Origin: Anaerolineaceae bacterium
GTDB lineage: Bacteria; Chloroflexota; Anaerolineae; Anaerolineales; Anaerolineaceae
DNA: 64,000 bases
Assembly: GCA_002702705.1 (NCBI GenBank)
Contig: PABH01000047.1
Span: 19,378-83,377 of the forward strand
Direction of reading: 5' to 3'
Shown here: positions 35,878-44,177 of the stretch, one piece after another
Layout: each line of letters opens with the position of its first letter
Position numbering within the stretch: position 1 is the first letter of the stretch
Position numbers and translations under genes: made by a program
Notes under the pieces: generated by a model
What the model was told of the DNA's origin: nothing
What the model saw: only the letters and a program-made list of their open reading frames with translations
Database searches by the model: none

Positions 35878-36498
35878 TTATACTTCCGCAGCGGGGGTAG
35901 ATTCCACGGCATAAATGTGAATCACATCACCAAAGTCCCTGATCAACAGAGGGTTTCGTTTCAGCAGCAGCCAGGCACACACCGCCAGGTCCCCCACCGC
36001 ACCGGAAGCATTTAACACCAAAGCCACGAGCAGCATCCACATCCACTGCAGTGGAAAAACAGGCATAAGTAATATGCCCGCCAGACTGATCACTACCAAC
36101 GGGGCAAGCCCAATCACCAGATATTTGCCGTGGGGAAAATACCAATCCGGCGCGGCGGCATAAGCATAAGCGCCTTTAAACCCAAACAGCGGACGGTTTT
36201 TTGTGAATACCCAAAAGAAAAAACCGTGCACGATTTCGTGCAGCACCAAAACCAAAAACATGGAAAAAATAAAACCAACGACACCCCACAGGAGAGAACC
36301 GATACTCTTTATCGAAAAAGAAAAACTGCCGTTCATTTCCGGGCGTTGCCAAACCACCATCTGCCAGAACAACCAGGTAAACAAAACCATCAAACCCAAT
36401 CCGATCACATTTAACCCAATCAGGAGTTTTCGGTTGGTTTTTAAATCAAACGTGCTGTCTAAAACATAGGTGTCTGGCAAATTTTTTGTAGGCTGCAT
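35878..36498 (-). CDS. Putative membrane zincin peptidase (DUF3267 family)
   Basis: This 206-residue membrane protein has about four to five helices and the zinc motif HEIVH in LVLHEIVHGFFFWVFT (about residues 87-91). A later NASGAVGDLAVCAWLL could contribute the third ligand, Asp, as in site-2-protease-like zincins. This matches DUF3267 (putative zincin peptidase), a set of small M50-like proteins. The catalytic pair H..EH with the histidines in the membrane suggests intramembrane or membrane-face proteolysis, but no substrate is known. It is transcribed with no obvious partner. Confidence 0.8.
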   Translation of the reverse strand: MQPTKNLPDTYVLDSTFDLKTNRKLLIGLNVIGLGLMVLFTWLFWQMVVWQRPEMNGSFSFSIKSIGSLLWGVVGFIFSMFLVLVLHEIVHGFFFWVFTKNRPLFGFKGAYAYAAAPDWYFPHGKYLVIGLAPLVVISLAGILLMPVFPLQWMWMLLVALVLNASGAVGDLAVCAWLLLKRNPLLIRDFGDVIHIYAVESTPAAEV

Positions 36499-36541
36499 AT
36501 TTAAATCCTTTGTCTCGTTTTGTTCAAATACTCAAAAACTC

Positions 36542-37489
36542 CTAATGATCAATGGGGTTCATCACCGTATCCAAAAAACTTAAGATGTGCTGCCTGTACA
36601 GCACATCTTCCGGTGTATCACTCAAACCGTCCTCGGAAAAAATCAGATGGTCTGCACCTTCAATAATCGAAAGAATAACGTTCTCCCCGCCTGCTTCCTT
36701 TAACCAATAGCCATTTTCTACCGGAATTTGACTGTCCGCTGTGCCATGCAAAATCAATACCGGTCGGGGCGAAATACGGGGGATATCCCGCAGCGGTGAA
36801 GCCTTTGCAGGCAAGGCGCCGTAGACGGTTAACATTCCCAATTTGGAAAAGGGCTCGAATATTTTAATACCTGCTTCGGGAAAATCCATCATCCGCATGC
36901 CTCCGCTGATCATTTTATCAATCGAAGCAAAGGCACTGACACTAATAACTGCATCCACTTCCGTGCGAAAAGCTGCAGTGCGGATCGCCGTTGCACCACC
37001 CATAGAAAGGCCCAATAAAACAACCGGTTTTTCTGCCAGGGTGGGTTGGTTGATGATCCAATCCAACACAGCTTCAACGTCTCTCGGTTCCTCAAAAGCC
37101 AGGCCAATTCGATTGCCACCACTGCGTCCATGTGCCCGCATATCCAGCACAAAAACCGCATAACCCGCTTCTTGCAAAAAGACGGCCTGCGGTAAAAGGG
37201 TAGATGCATCCAAACCATCCATGCCATGCAAAAGAACAACAATTCCCCGGGATTTTTCTTTCGGAATCCACCACCCTTTTAAATCGATACCATCACTGCT
37301 GGTCAATTCAACCGTTTCAGCTGTTAATCCTAACGCTTCCGGGGTATAGCTAAATTTTTCGACCCGATGTTCAAATGCACTTTTCACAAATACAACCGAG
37401 AATATAAAAAAGCCTAAAAATACGACAACCAAAACAGCACCAAGGCCAATTATTAACCCCTTACCACTTATCTTTCTACCTTTAAACAT
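36542..37489 (-). CDS. Membrane-anchored alpha/beta hydrolase
   Basis: This 315-residue hydrolase has an N-terminal membrane anchor (about residues 8-35). The catalytic nucleophile is in GLSMGGATAIR. Likely acid and base are in ILHGTADSQIPVENGYW (Asp) and EGADHLIFSEDG (His). ELTSSDGIDLKGWWIPK and VLLHGMDGLDASTLLPQAVFLQEAGY are typical of serine aminopeptidase/lysophospholipase-like alpha/beta hydrolases. ATG 37489 is chosen over 37516: GGAG then sits 5 nt ahead, and the extra nine residues of the longer frame are not conserved in type. The substrate is unknown. Confidence 0.85.
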   Translation of the reverse strand: MFKGRKISGKGLIIGLGAVLVVVFLGFFIFSVVFVKSAFEHRVEKFSYTPEALGLTAETVELTSSDGIDLKGWWIPKEKSRGIVVLLHGMDGLDASTLLPQAVFLQEAGYAVFVLDMRAHGRSGGNRIGLAFEEPRDVEAVLDWIINQPTLAEKPVVLLGLSMGGATAIRTAAFRTEVDAVISVSAFASIDKMISGGMRMMDFPEAGIKIFEPFSKLGMLTVYGALPAKASPLRDIPRISPRPVLILHGTADSQIPVENGYWLKEAGGENVILSIIEGADHLIFSEDGLSDTPEDVLYRQHILSFLDTVMNPIDH

Positions 37490-37659
37490 CCCTACTCCAT
37501 ATAAAACCATATTCAATTTTCACAAAACAAATTATACCTGTACTCCAAGTTGGCAGTACAAAACAAACACCATTTTTGCTAAATGTTTTATTACATATTG
37601 AAACAAATAAAAAACCATTCTATACTTACCCTTACGAAACCCATCGGAGGTAACCACAA

Positions 37660-38529
37660 ATGCGTTCACGCAGAGCTCTTTTATATGTTCCCGCTGACGA
37701 TCTACACAAAATCAATAAAGCAGCGAATTTATCGGTTGATAGTATCATATTGGATCTGGAAGATGCCACCGCAACCAATCGCAAACAAGAGGCCCGTCAG
37801 ATCAGTGCCAATGTTCTTCAAACCATTCAGTTTGGCGACAGCGAGCGGCTGGTACGTGTTAATCCATTCTTTTCCGGGTTAACAGAAGCAGACCTGGAAG
37901 CCATTCTTCCTGCAAAACCCGATGGAATCATCTTACCCAAAGTGATTAACGCCGCAGATGTTCAGACGCTCAGCAGTATTATTCAATCCGCCGAACAAAA
38001 AAATGGCTGGCAGATCGGTTCAATCCCCATCATAGCCGTTGTTGAATCCGCACTAGGCATCATCCAACTGCCGCAAATTTGCCAGGCAGATGCCCGCTTA
38101 CAAGCCATTATTTGCGGTGGAGAAGATTTAGCCGCCGACTTAAACGCCATCCGCACCCGATCCGCAAAGGAATTGTTTTACGCCCGCAGTGCCGTGGTGC
38201 TGCATGCCGCAGCTTACAAACTCCAGGCAATTGACATGGTGACCGCCGACTTCACCGATCTCGATTTCCTGGTGGAAGAAGCCCGCAGCGGTATGGAAAT
38301 GGGTTTTTCGGGGAAACAAATCATCCATCCCAACCAGGTGGAACCCGTTCAAAAAGCGTTTACGCCGGAAGAGGACGAAATTCGGTACGCGCAGGAATTA
38401 ATCCGGCAGTTTAATGAAAACCAGTCCAATGGGCAAGGCGCTTTTGCCATTGACGGCGCGATGGTAGATATGCCAATGATTACCCGCGCGAAAAACCTGC
38501 TTGCCCGGGCAAATATCACCACCGAATAA
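37660..38529 (+). CDS. HpcH/HpaI aldolase / citrate lyase beta (CitE-like) family protein
   Basis: This 289-residue TIM-barrel protein begins MRSRRALLYVPADDLHKINK, the CitE-family start. It has SIILDLEDATATNRK with the metal aspartate/glutamate region, LVRVNPFFSG, GIILPKVINAADV, IIAVVESALGIIQL with the metal glutamate, and CGGEDLAADL. The C-terminal GFSGKQIIHPNQVEPVQKAF is the CitE lid. Such enzymes cleave citryl- or malyl-CoA or related esters. No citrate lyase alpha or gamma genes are present, so a stand-alone CitE-like role (for example beta-methylmalyl-CoA or citramalyl-CoA lyase) is more likely. GGAGG precedes the ATG. Confidence 0.88.
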   Translation: MRSRRALLYVPADDLHKINKAANLSVDSIILDLEDATATNRKQEARQISANVLQTIQFGDSERLVRVNPFFSGLTEADLEAILPAKPDGIILPKVINAADVQTLSSIIQSAEQKNGWQIGSIPIIAVVESALGIIQLPQICQADARLQAIICGGEDLAADLNAIRTRSAKELFYARSAVVLHAAAYKLQAIDMVTADFTDLDFLVEEARSGMEMGFSGKQIIHPNQVEPVQKAFTPEEDEIRYAQELIRQFNENQSNGQGAFAIDGAMVDMPMITRAKNLLARANITTE

Positions 38530-38579
38530 TATCCGCCATCTGAACAACGTAAAAATACCCCCTCTGACCATTGAAAACA

Positions 38580-38612
38580 ACCCCGTCTTCTGGCATCATT
38601 AGAAAACGGGGT
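38580..38612 (+). terminator. Terminator-like hairpin after the CitE-like gene
   Basis: ACCCCGT (38580-38586) pairs with ACGGGGT (38606-38612), with additional TCTTCT/AGAAA pairing inside, followed by a TTTTATTT tract. Confidence 0.65.
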
Positions 38613-38655
38613 AAGTTTTATTTACCCCCATTTTAAAAATGGTAAAACCGGGATC

Positions 38656-39033
38656 ATGAAACAAATGCGTATCTTAATTGCAGATCAACAGCCGAAAGTT
38701 CGTTTTGCGCTGAATGTGCTGTTGCAAAATCAGAAAGATTATCTGGTCGTGGGCCATGCTGCGAACACAGGGGAGCTATTATCGCACCTCCAGCAAATCA
38801 CCCCGGATATCATTCTGCTGGACAGTAATCTGCCCGGTATGCCGATTGCCGAATTAATTCAAACCATCCAACTCAGGTCACCCAAAATACCTACCCTGGT
38901 GATGAGCGCAAACCCCGAATCTCAACAAACACTGCTCTCATTTGGAGCAGATGATTACGTCAGCAAAAACGAAGCAGCCACTCATCTATTGGAAATTCTG
39001 CGGCGGTTTTCTGTTTCCCCACTCCTTCAATAA
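38656..39033 (+). CDS. Stand-alone response-regulator receiver domain
   Basis: This 125-residue protein is a single CheY-like receiver: ILIADQQPKVRFAL (acidic site partly replaced: DQQ rather than DDD), the phosphoacceptor region in IILLDSNLPGM, LVMSANPESQ with the switch Ser/Thr position, and DDYVSKNEAATHLL with the conserved Lys. The ILIADQQPKVRFALNVLL start and NEAATHLLEILRR end resemble NarL/FixJ receivers whose output HTH has been lost. It may be a truncated regulator or a single-domain adaptor. No histidine kinase gene is adjacent. Confidence 0.88.
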   Translation: MKQMRILIADQQPKVRFALNVLLQNQKDYLVVGHAANTGELLSHLQQITPDIILLDSNLPGMPIAELIQTIQLRSPKIPTLVMSANPESQQTLLSFGADDYVSKNEAATHLLEILRRFSVSPLLQ

Positions 39034-39118
39034 CCATAAAACATGGTTATTTTTGGTGTTTTTTTAATTTAACCCCTTACAAAACCCAAACCTGTATAAC
39101 CAAAACAGGTTTTTTTCC
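39032..39118 (+). terminator. Two tandem terminators after the receiver gene
   Basis: First: AACCAT (39032-39037) pairs with ATGGTT (39043-39048) before a T-rich run. Second: AAACCTG (39088-39094) pairs with CAGGTTT (39106-39112) before more T. The remainder of the gap to 39343 has an imperfect inverted repeat, AAACAACGTTCC (39289-39300) with GGAATGGTTGTTT (39312-39324), just before the next gene, and no gene of its own. Confidence 0.75.
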
Positions 39119-39343
39119 TTACAAATCCTTTTCACGTTTGTTTAAATCCTCCAAAAAACATTATAATGCTTGTAAACAAACTCAAATAGGTCAAGATAGA
39201 GCCTTGAAAGGGAGTTCCGCATTCTAATATTCTTCGCTGTCAATCAAAATAAACTCAAAAATAATTAAAGGTAAAGTTTAATATCCCAAAACAACGTTCC
39301 GGATAAAAACGGGAATGGTTGTTTCTTTGCGAAAAATATACTT

Positions 39344-40300
39344 ATGAAAAATAAAAAAACAATGATGGAAAAATATTTAAAGCGTTACCTATCCCTGCCG
39401 GTATTCTTTTTCATTGTCTGCACTCTTTTTCTCCTTTCCAGTTTCCAACCCCACCGGCAAGTTTCAGCACAAACACCGGATAACGGACACCAAATCTTTT
39501 TACCATTGGTGATAAATGGCAGCGGTACAACTCAAAATGATGTCTGTAACCAGTCCAACGAAGAATGGTTATGCCGCTTAAACCAATACCGCCAGATGGT
39601 AAATCTTTCCCCCGTTACGTCAAACAGCACCATGAGTATTGGGGTCGAAAAACATGACCAATACCTGGTAAAAAATGGCGATAAAATTCAAGCGGGTATA
39701 ATCACCAATTTTCACCTTGAAGACCCCAACAATCCGGGATACACACCGGAAGGTGCAGAAGCGGGCGGACAGAGTAATATTGTCTGGTATCCGAGCAATA
39801 ATTATTCAATCGAAGAAGCCATTGAAATCTGGATGACCTTCTCCAGCCACCGCTACGGCATGTTACACCCGGATTTCAGCAGCAGCGGTTTTGACCTGAC
39901 CTGTACTAATCAATACTGTGCGTCCAGTTTAAATGTAACCGGCAGCCTGCCTGCTTCTTATGATTTCAGTGAAGCCAATATTTCTTATCCGCTGGATAAA
40001 CAAACCGGTTTGGCAACAGGCACAGAAATCACCTGGGCTTTTTACCGGCCCTGGTTAGGTGCAAAAACCGATGCGAATGAGGTGTATTTTGTATCTGGTT
40101 CGATTTTAGATCAATCCGGAAACCCGGTGGCATTTACGGTGAATGAACCCAACCATACCAACAATACGGATGATTATAAAAACCAGGTTGCGCTGTTACC
40201 CATCAATGATCTCCAGCCGAACCACACTTACCGCGTCTCCCTCACGGTTCGTTATCTTGGTCAAAATTACACCAAAAACTGGTCATTCACGACAAAATAA
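39344..40300 (+). CDS. Secreted CAP-domain (SCP/PR-1-like) protein with FLPLV motif
   Basis: This 318-residue exported protein has a long signal peptide (basic start, hydrophobic core about residues 18-34, cleavage near SAQT). GHQIFLPLVING then appears at about 49-60, a motif seen on exported Chloroflexota proteins. The CAP domain (about 70-200) has WLCRLNQYRQMVNLSPVTSN, KHDQYLVKNG and FSSHRYGMLHPDFSSSGFDL. The C-terminal part (about 215-318) is Ig-like (AVTF-type strands, LQPNHTYRVSLTVRY). CAP proteins bind or modify cell-wall or lipid ligands, often as toxins or adhesins; function here is unknown. The gene is flanked by terminators and stands alone. Confidence 0.85.
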   Translation: MKNKKTMMEKYLKRYLSLPVFFFIVCTLFLLSSFQPHRQVSAQTPDNGHQIFLPLVINGSGTTQNDVCNQSNEEWLCRLNQYRQMVNLSPVTSNSTMSIGVEKHDQYLVKNGDKIQAGIITNFHLEDPNNPGYTPEGAEAGGQSNIVWYPSNNYSIEEAIEIWMTFSSHRYGMLHPDFSSSGFDLTCTNQYCASSLNVTGSLPASYDFSEANISYPLDKQTGLATGTEITWAFYRPWLGAKTDANEVYFVSGSILDQSGNPVAFTVNEPNHTNNTDDYKNQVALLPINDLQPNHTYRVSLTVRYLGQNYTKNWSFTTK

Positions 40301-40321
40301 ATCCACCTTAAGCCAAAAATA

Positions 40322-40351
40322 AAACTGTGCTGTTGTTACGCAGCACAGTTT
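40322..40351. terminator. Bidirectional terminator between convergent genes
   Basis: AAACTGTGCTG (40322-40332) pairs with CAGCACAGTTT (40341-40351) and has A-rich sequence on one side and T-rich on the other. It serves both the CAP gene (plus) and the small membrane protein (minus). Confidence 0.85.
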
Positions 40352-40386
40352 TTTGTTTTCTTTTCGCTGTATCAAAAGCTTTGGGG

Positions 40387-40605
40387 TTAAACATCCTCAG
40401 AAGGCTGAACGATGAAATATGCAATCACACCCAATAAAGGCACCGCCACCATAATCAAAGCCCATAATGCTTTAACCTGAGCGGTTAATTTACGGTTTTT
40501 TAGGTTAAACAAAGCAAAAATTACCAGCCCAAACCAGGCCAGGATCAATAATAAACTAAACATCTGAACCAAAACAAAACCAAAACTGTATCCAAAATGA
40601 GACAT
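40387..40605 (-). CDS. Small PLDc_N-type membrane protein
   Basis: This 72-residue protein has two helices (about residues 7-31 and 43-66) and fits the PLDc_N pattern: FSLLLILAWFGLVIFALFNLKNRKL, then ALWALIMVAVPLLGVIAYFIV. In bacteria such domains occur alone or attached to phospholipase D nucleases, and also in small stand-alone membrane proteins linked to stress. A phospholipase function cannot be assumed, as no HKD motif is present. AGAGGT lies ahead of the ATG. It is separated from its neighbour by a shared terminator. Confidence 0.75.
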   Translation of the reverse strand: MSHFGYSFGFVLVQMFSLLLILAWFGLVIFALFNLKNRKLTAQVKALWALIMVAVPLLGVIAYFIVQPSEDV

Positions 40606-40788
40606 TTTTTACCTCTCTTTATAAACAGATTTCAGAACATGTCGGCAGAGCCTTTTCGATTATACCATTCTAGCAATTCAGCTGCATGTAACCCGAAACC
40701 CACTCGCCCAGAATCATGCGAAATTCCGGTTCATTATTCTTTTATAACGGAAGTCGAAATCGGGTGGTGCAGCTTGCTTTTGATTAAC

Positions 40789-40819
40789 TTGACTCTACCC
40801 TTAGGGGAGGGAATATACT
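40789..40819 (+). promoter_or_regulatory. MerR-type promoter with 19-bp spacer
   Basis: TTGACT (40789-40794) and TATACT (40814-40819) are 19 bases apart, the long spacing that MerR-family activators correct by twisting DNA. The spacer holds the near-dyad CTACCCTTAGGGGAG, similar to known BmrR/Mta-type operators. It lies 29 bases upstream of the MerR gene, which suggests autoregulation. Confidence 0.8.
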
Positions 40820-40848
40820 AAAATTATCTTAAGCGGAGTGGAAACCCC

Positions 40849-42201
40849 ATGTTAAAAATCGGAGACTTCTCAAAATTAGCCAATGTAACCATCAAGACCT
40901 TACGTTATTATGATCAGTTTGATTTGTTAAAACCAGTCTATACGGATCGATATAATGGTTATCGTTATTATTCCCTTGAACAACTTCCGCGCTTGAACCG
41001 CATCCTGGCTTTAAAAGACCTTGGATTTTCACTTGAACAAATCAGCCTGTTAATGAAGGAAGATCTGCCCGTCGAACGGCTGCAGTTTATGCTCCACCAG
41101 CATCAAAACCAACTCGAAGAACACCTGCGAGAAGAACAACAACGGCTGCAGCGGGTATCTGCCCGTCTGGCCCAGATCGCACAAGAAGGTATTCCGCCGC
41201 ATCACGAGATCCTTTTAAAACACGTTCCAAACCAGTGGATTGCCTCCCGTGGGATGCTTCCCGCGGTAGACATTCCCATTTACAGCCGCATTCAAGAAAC
41301 TTACCAACAATTGAAAGACTGGACTCTTAATAAGAATCTGATTCCCATGGGACCCTGGATGATTTTACAACGAGCTGCTCCCGAAAAAGACGCTCAAACC
41401 CCCTTTGAGTTGGCACAAGCGGTTACCAGCCCGGTTAAGAAATCCTTGTATGCCTTTCGGGAAAACAATACCGATCTACGCGTGTTGATTGGCAGTGACA
41501 ACATGGCATCCGTGGTCCATACCGGTTCACGAGCTACCCTGCATACCGCTTACCAGAGCCTGTATACATGGAGTGAACACAATGGATTTGTGGTTAACGG
41601 CCACAGCCGTGAAATTTATCTACCCTCGCTATCAGAGGACTACCAGGATGAAGATGTGTTTGAAATTCAGGTGCCTCTTGAATCAATTAAAGATCGGGAA
41701 CGTAAATATTTTGCCGCACCACAGCGCAAAACCAATCCAAAAGAACCGCAAATCCTTTCTCGCCCTGCCTTTATGGCAGTAGGGTTAAGTTATCACGGTG
41801 CAAATGAAAACGGAGAGATTGGGGTTTTGTGGGGTGATTTTATGAGCAGAATCACCGAGGTGGAACATACGGCGGGAAAAATGGAAACATTTGGCTTGTG
41901 TTATTCAGCAGATGAAAACGGGAATTTTGAATATGTAGCGTGTATCGAAGTGAACCAGGTAAACCAAGTTCCGCAAGATATGGTTATCCGTTTGGTGCCG
42001 GAATGCACCTATGCCGTCTTCACCCATATTGGTTTGGTCACTACCCTGGGTGAAACCTATGATTACATCCTTAATACCTGGTTTCCGCAGTCCGATTATG
42101 TCATTGGTGATGGTCCGGATTTTGAATTATATACGGAGGAGTTTTTCCCGGATAATGAAAAAGCACGCATGTATATTTATTTCCCGGTGAAACCAAAATA
42201 A
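40849..42201 (+). CDS. MerR-family regulator with two GyrI-like effector domains (BmrR-like)
   Basis: This 450-residue regulator starts with a MerR winged helix (MLKIGDFSKLANVTIKTLRYYDQFDLLKP, RYNGYRYYSLEQLPRLNRILALKDLGFSLEQI). A coiled-coil dimerisation helix follows (about residues 80-118). Two GyrI-like/effector-binding domains come next, at about 120-285 and 300-450. The second ends with VPECTYAVFTHIG, a typical pocket strand. Most BmrR-like proteins have one such domain, so the duplication is unusual. They sense drug-like cations and activate efflux genes. No pump gene is adjacent, so its targets must lie elsewhere or be its own promoter. Confidence 0.88.
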   Translation: MLKIGDFSKLANVTIKTLRYYDQFDLLKPVYTDRYNGYRYYSLEQLPRLNRILALKDLGFSLEQISLLMKEDLPVERLQFMLHQHQNQLEEHLREEQQRLQRVSARLAQIAQEGIPPHHEILLKHVPNQWIASRGMLPAVDIPIYSRIQETYQQLKDWTLNKNLIPMGPWMILQRAAPEKDAQTPFELAQAVTSPVKKSLYAFRENNTDLRVLIGSDNMASVVHTGSRATLHTAYQSLYTWSEHNGFVVNGHSREIYLPSLSEDYQDEDVFEIQVPLESIKDRERKYFAAPQRKTNPKEPQILSRPAFMAVGLSYHGANENGEIGVLWGDFMSRITEVEHTAGKMETFGLCYSADENGNFEYVACIEVNQVNQVPQDMVIRLVPECTYAVFTHIGLVTTLGETYDYILNTWFPQSDYVIGDGPDFELYTEEFFPDNEKARMYIYFPVKPK

Positions 42202-42265
42202 CGTCAACAGATTCCTTTTTTTCAAAACAGGCTTAACATTACCAAAAATTAAATAGGGCAGAATT

Positions 42266-42352
42266 GTAGGGTGGGTTGGTTTGCAGAAGAAAGAATACCT
42301 GATTATGGAAATTTATCTGTGATCGAAGTAAGCCGCAACCAACCCACCCTAC
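42266..42352. repeat. Inverted-repeat element with GTAGGGTGGGTTGGTT arms
   Basis: GTAGGGTGGGTTGGTT (42266-42281) is exactly complementary to AACCAACCCACCCTAC (42337-42352), a 16-bp perfect pair around a 55-base interior. The same inner arms occur at 2600-2677. No target duplication is visible. It sits between the MerR and RNHCP genes. Confidence 0.75.
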
Positions 42353-42382
42353 TGTAATATCCTCATAATGAGAACCGACCTT

Positions 42383-42886
42383 TTATCCAAACAATCGCCG
42401 GTAAACCAATTCCTTATCTTCCCTACGGGCGGGTCGAATATTCTCATCCAGGCCCAGGTCAAACTGCAAACCATTCTCATAAAGCGACCACAATAAATCG
42501 TTATCATCATCCGCGGCAATGCGGTTAATGGAAAACCCACCGCAACCGCTGCATTGATGAATCACCTGTAGTTCTCCTAAGCCACTGCCGTATTTATTAC
42601 GTTCTTGTTTAAAGGTCAAGCCAATCGGGCGCATGTGTGCTTTACAAACATTCAGGCGGTCTCCGGATTGGTAGAGGTCAACATGTTTGGACCATAAACA
42701 ATACGGGCAGTGATTACGATTATTAACACCGCTCAAAACCACATCCGAGCTGACCGGGGCACCGCAGTGGCTGCAGGTGAAACCAACCAAAACCTGATAC
42801 CATTCGGTTCGTTCCACGCGGCGGTTGGTTTGTTTACGATAGGTTTGTTTTTTTCTTTTGATTTTTTCGAAATTGCTGTATGTCAT
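42383..42886 (-). CDS. RNHCP-domain zinc-ribbon protein
   Basis: This 167-residue protein has a basic N-terminus (about residues 5-25, many Arg/Lys), then FTCSHCGAPVSSD, the family-defining NRNHCPYCLWS, and a later CSGCGG. The paired CxxC motifs make zinc ribbons. The RNHCP domain is named from this motif; it is thought to bind nucleic acid and is often near rsgA. The start overlaps the end of rsgA by 4 bases (ATGA), so the two are co-translated, and a ribosome-related role is plausible. No catalytic residues are evident. Confidence 0.88.
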   Translation of the reverse strand: MTYSNFEKIKRKKQTYRKQTNRRVERTEWYQVLVGFTCSHCGAPVSSDVVLSGVNNRNHCPYCLWSKHVDLYQSGDRLNVCKAHMRPIGLTFKQERNKYGSGLGELQVIHQCSGCGGFSINRIAADDDNDLLWSLYENGLQFDLGLDENIRPARREDKELVYRRLFG

Positions 42887-43815
42887 ACATCATCTTCTTC
42901 TTTCAACCGCAGATAACTTGCATAGCGGTAGGGGTCTATTTTTCCATTCATCACAGCCTGCCGGATGGCACAACCGGGTTCATCTTCATGCTGGCAGTTT
43001 AAGCGGAATTTACACGAGCCCAGGAATGGCCTCATTTCCGGAAAATAGGCTGGCAAATCCTCAGGAAATACATCCCACAAACCCAGTTCACGCATACCGG
43101 GGGCATCAATCACATACGAGCTGTTATCCATCGCATATGCCTTCACAAAGGAAGTCGTATGCCGGCCTTTTTTAAGTTTCTCACTGACTGCACCAACCCG
43201 TAAATCTTGACCTGGTAAAATCTGATTCATTAAGGAAGTTTTTCCCACACCGGATTTACCCATCAAAATCGATATCGATCCAGTTAATGTTTCCACCAAT
43301 GTGTCAATCCCCTCTTGGTTTACACAGCTTGTTTCAATCACAGCATATCCAAGAGTACGGTATAAATCGAGCCGGTCCCGCAGTTCAGCCTGTTGGGCTG
43401 GTTTTAATGTACGCAACTGATCCAGCTTGGTAATACAAATTAACGCGGGAATACCAGCGGACTCTGCCAGCACCAAATAACGATCCAAGAGATTCCATTT
43501 AAGTTCCGGTTTCGTAATGGAAAAAACAGGCACAACCAAATCGACATTGGCGGCAATGATTTGTTCCTGTGGAAATGCACCAGGTTTAGGGGCAGCTGCC
43601 CGGCGTGAAAGTTTGTTCCTGCGTGGTTGCAAGTTGATCAGTTCCCCTTCCTGATCCGTTTGCCATACCACGGTCACCGCATCTCCCGGCACGGGGGTTT
43701 CTTCCCACTGCTGCGAACCGAGGCGGCACCAAACTTCTTGATTGTTAATCGATACCAGTATCTTTCCATTCGATTTTGATAAAACGATTCCAGTAAAATG
43801 TGTTTTGTCTATCAT
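42883..43815 (-). CDS. rsgA: Ribosome small subunit-dependent GTPase A
   Basis: This 310-residue GTPase has the circularly permuted G-motif order of YjeQ/RsgA: G4 CITKLDQL (about residues 122-129), then G1 GKSGVGKTSLMN, then G3 IDAPGMRELGL. An OB-fold N-terminus (GIVLSKSNGKILVSIN) precedes them. The C-terminal zinc knuckle reads CKFRLNCQHEDEPGC. RsgA checks the assembly of the 30S decoding centre. It leads a two-gene operon with the RNHCP protein, and a gap with hairpins and a possible small RNA promoter lies upstream. AAGGT precedes the ATG, 4-5 nt away. Confidence 0.94.
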   Translation of the reverse strand: MIDKTHFTGIVLSKSNGKILVSINNQEVWCRLGSQQWEETPVPGDAVTVVWQTDQEGELINLQPRRNKLSRRAAAPKPGAFPQEQIIAANVDLVVPVFSITKPELKWNLLDRYLVLAESAGIPALICITKLDQLRTLKPAQQAELRDRLDLYRTLGYAVIETSCVNQEGIDTLVETLTGSISILMGKSGVGKTSLMNQILPGQDLRVGAVSEKLKKGRHTTSFVKAYAMDNSSYVIDAPGMRELGLWDVFPEDLPAYFPEMRPFLGSCKFRLNCQHEDEPGCAIRQAVMNGKIDPYRYASYLRLKEEDDV

Positions 43816-43984
43816 TGTTAACCTTCAATTCGATCCAATCTGATCGAAAGTTCTTAACCAAAAACCAGCCACAAGCGGTTAAGCCCATGGCTGGTTTGTT
43901 TTTTTATTCATACGTTCAAGAAGGTGTTAAAACCAGGCTGCGAAAAAAAAGCGGTGTGTTTCGCCAACCCGATTGGCTTCCTTA

Positions 43985-44141
43985 AATAAAACCACGGGCA
44001 CATAAGCGTGCCCGTGGATATTAAACCGGTATCAAAATACCGGAAAACAACCAAAATTAAATTAGCACACTTATGAATTATTGGAGAACAACGACCGCGA
44101 CTTTCTTAGACAAAAAACACTTCCTTTCTAATTTTTTAATC
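43985..44141 (-). ncRNA. Candidate small RNA or leader RNA with an 11-codon frame
   Basis: Transcription from the promoter at 44148-44177 would start near 44141 and stop at a hairpin, CCACGGGCAC with GTGCCCGTGG (43992-44017), followed by a T-rich stretch. Within it, TTG at 44113 opens an 11-codon frame (MSKKVAVVVLQ) ending at 44078, with GGAAG 6 nt ahead. It could be a small RNA, or a leader and attenuator for rsgA, whose start is 170 bases further on. Confidence 0.5.
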
Positions 44142-44147
44142 GTTGTC

Positions 44148-44177
44148 AGTATACCGTCCATCTTTTTATCATGTCAA
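44148..44177 (-). promoter_or_regulatory. Sigma-70 promoter on the minus strand
   Basis: TTGACA (44172-44177) and TATACT (44148-44153), read on the minus strand, are 18 bases apart. It is among the best promoter matches in the window, yet no normal-sized gene starts next to it. Confidence 0.75.
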
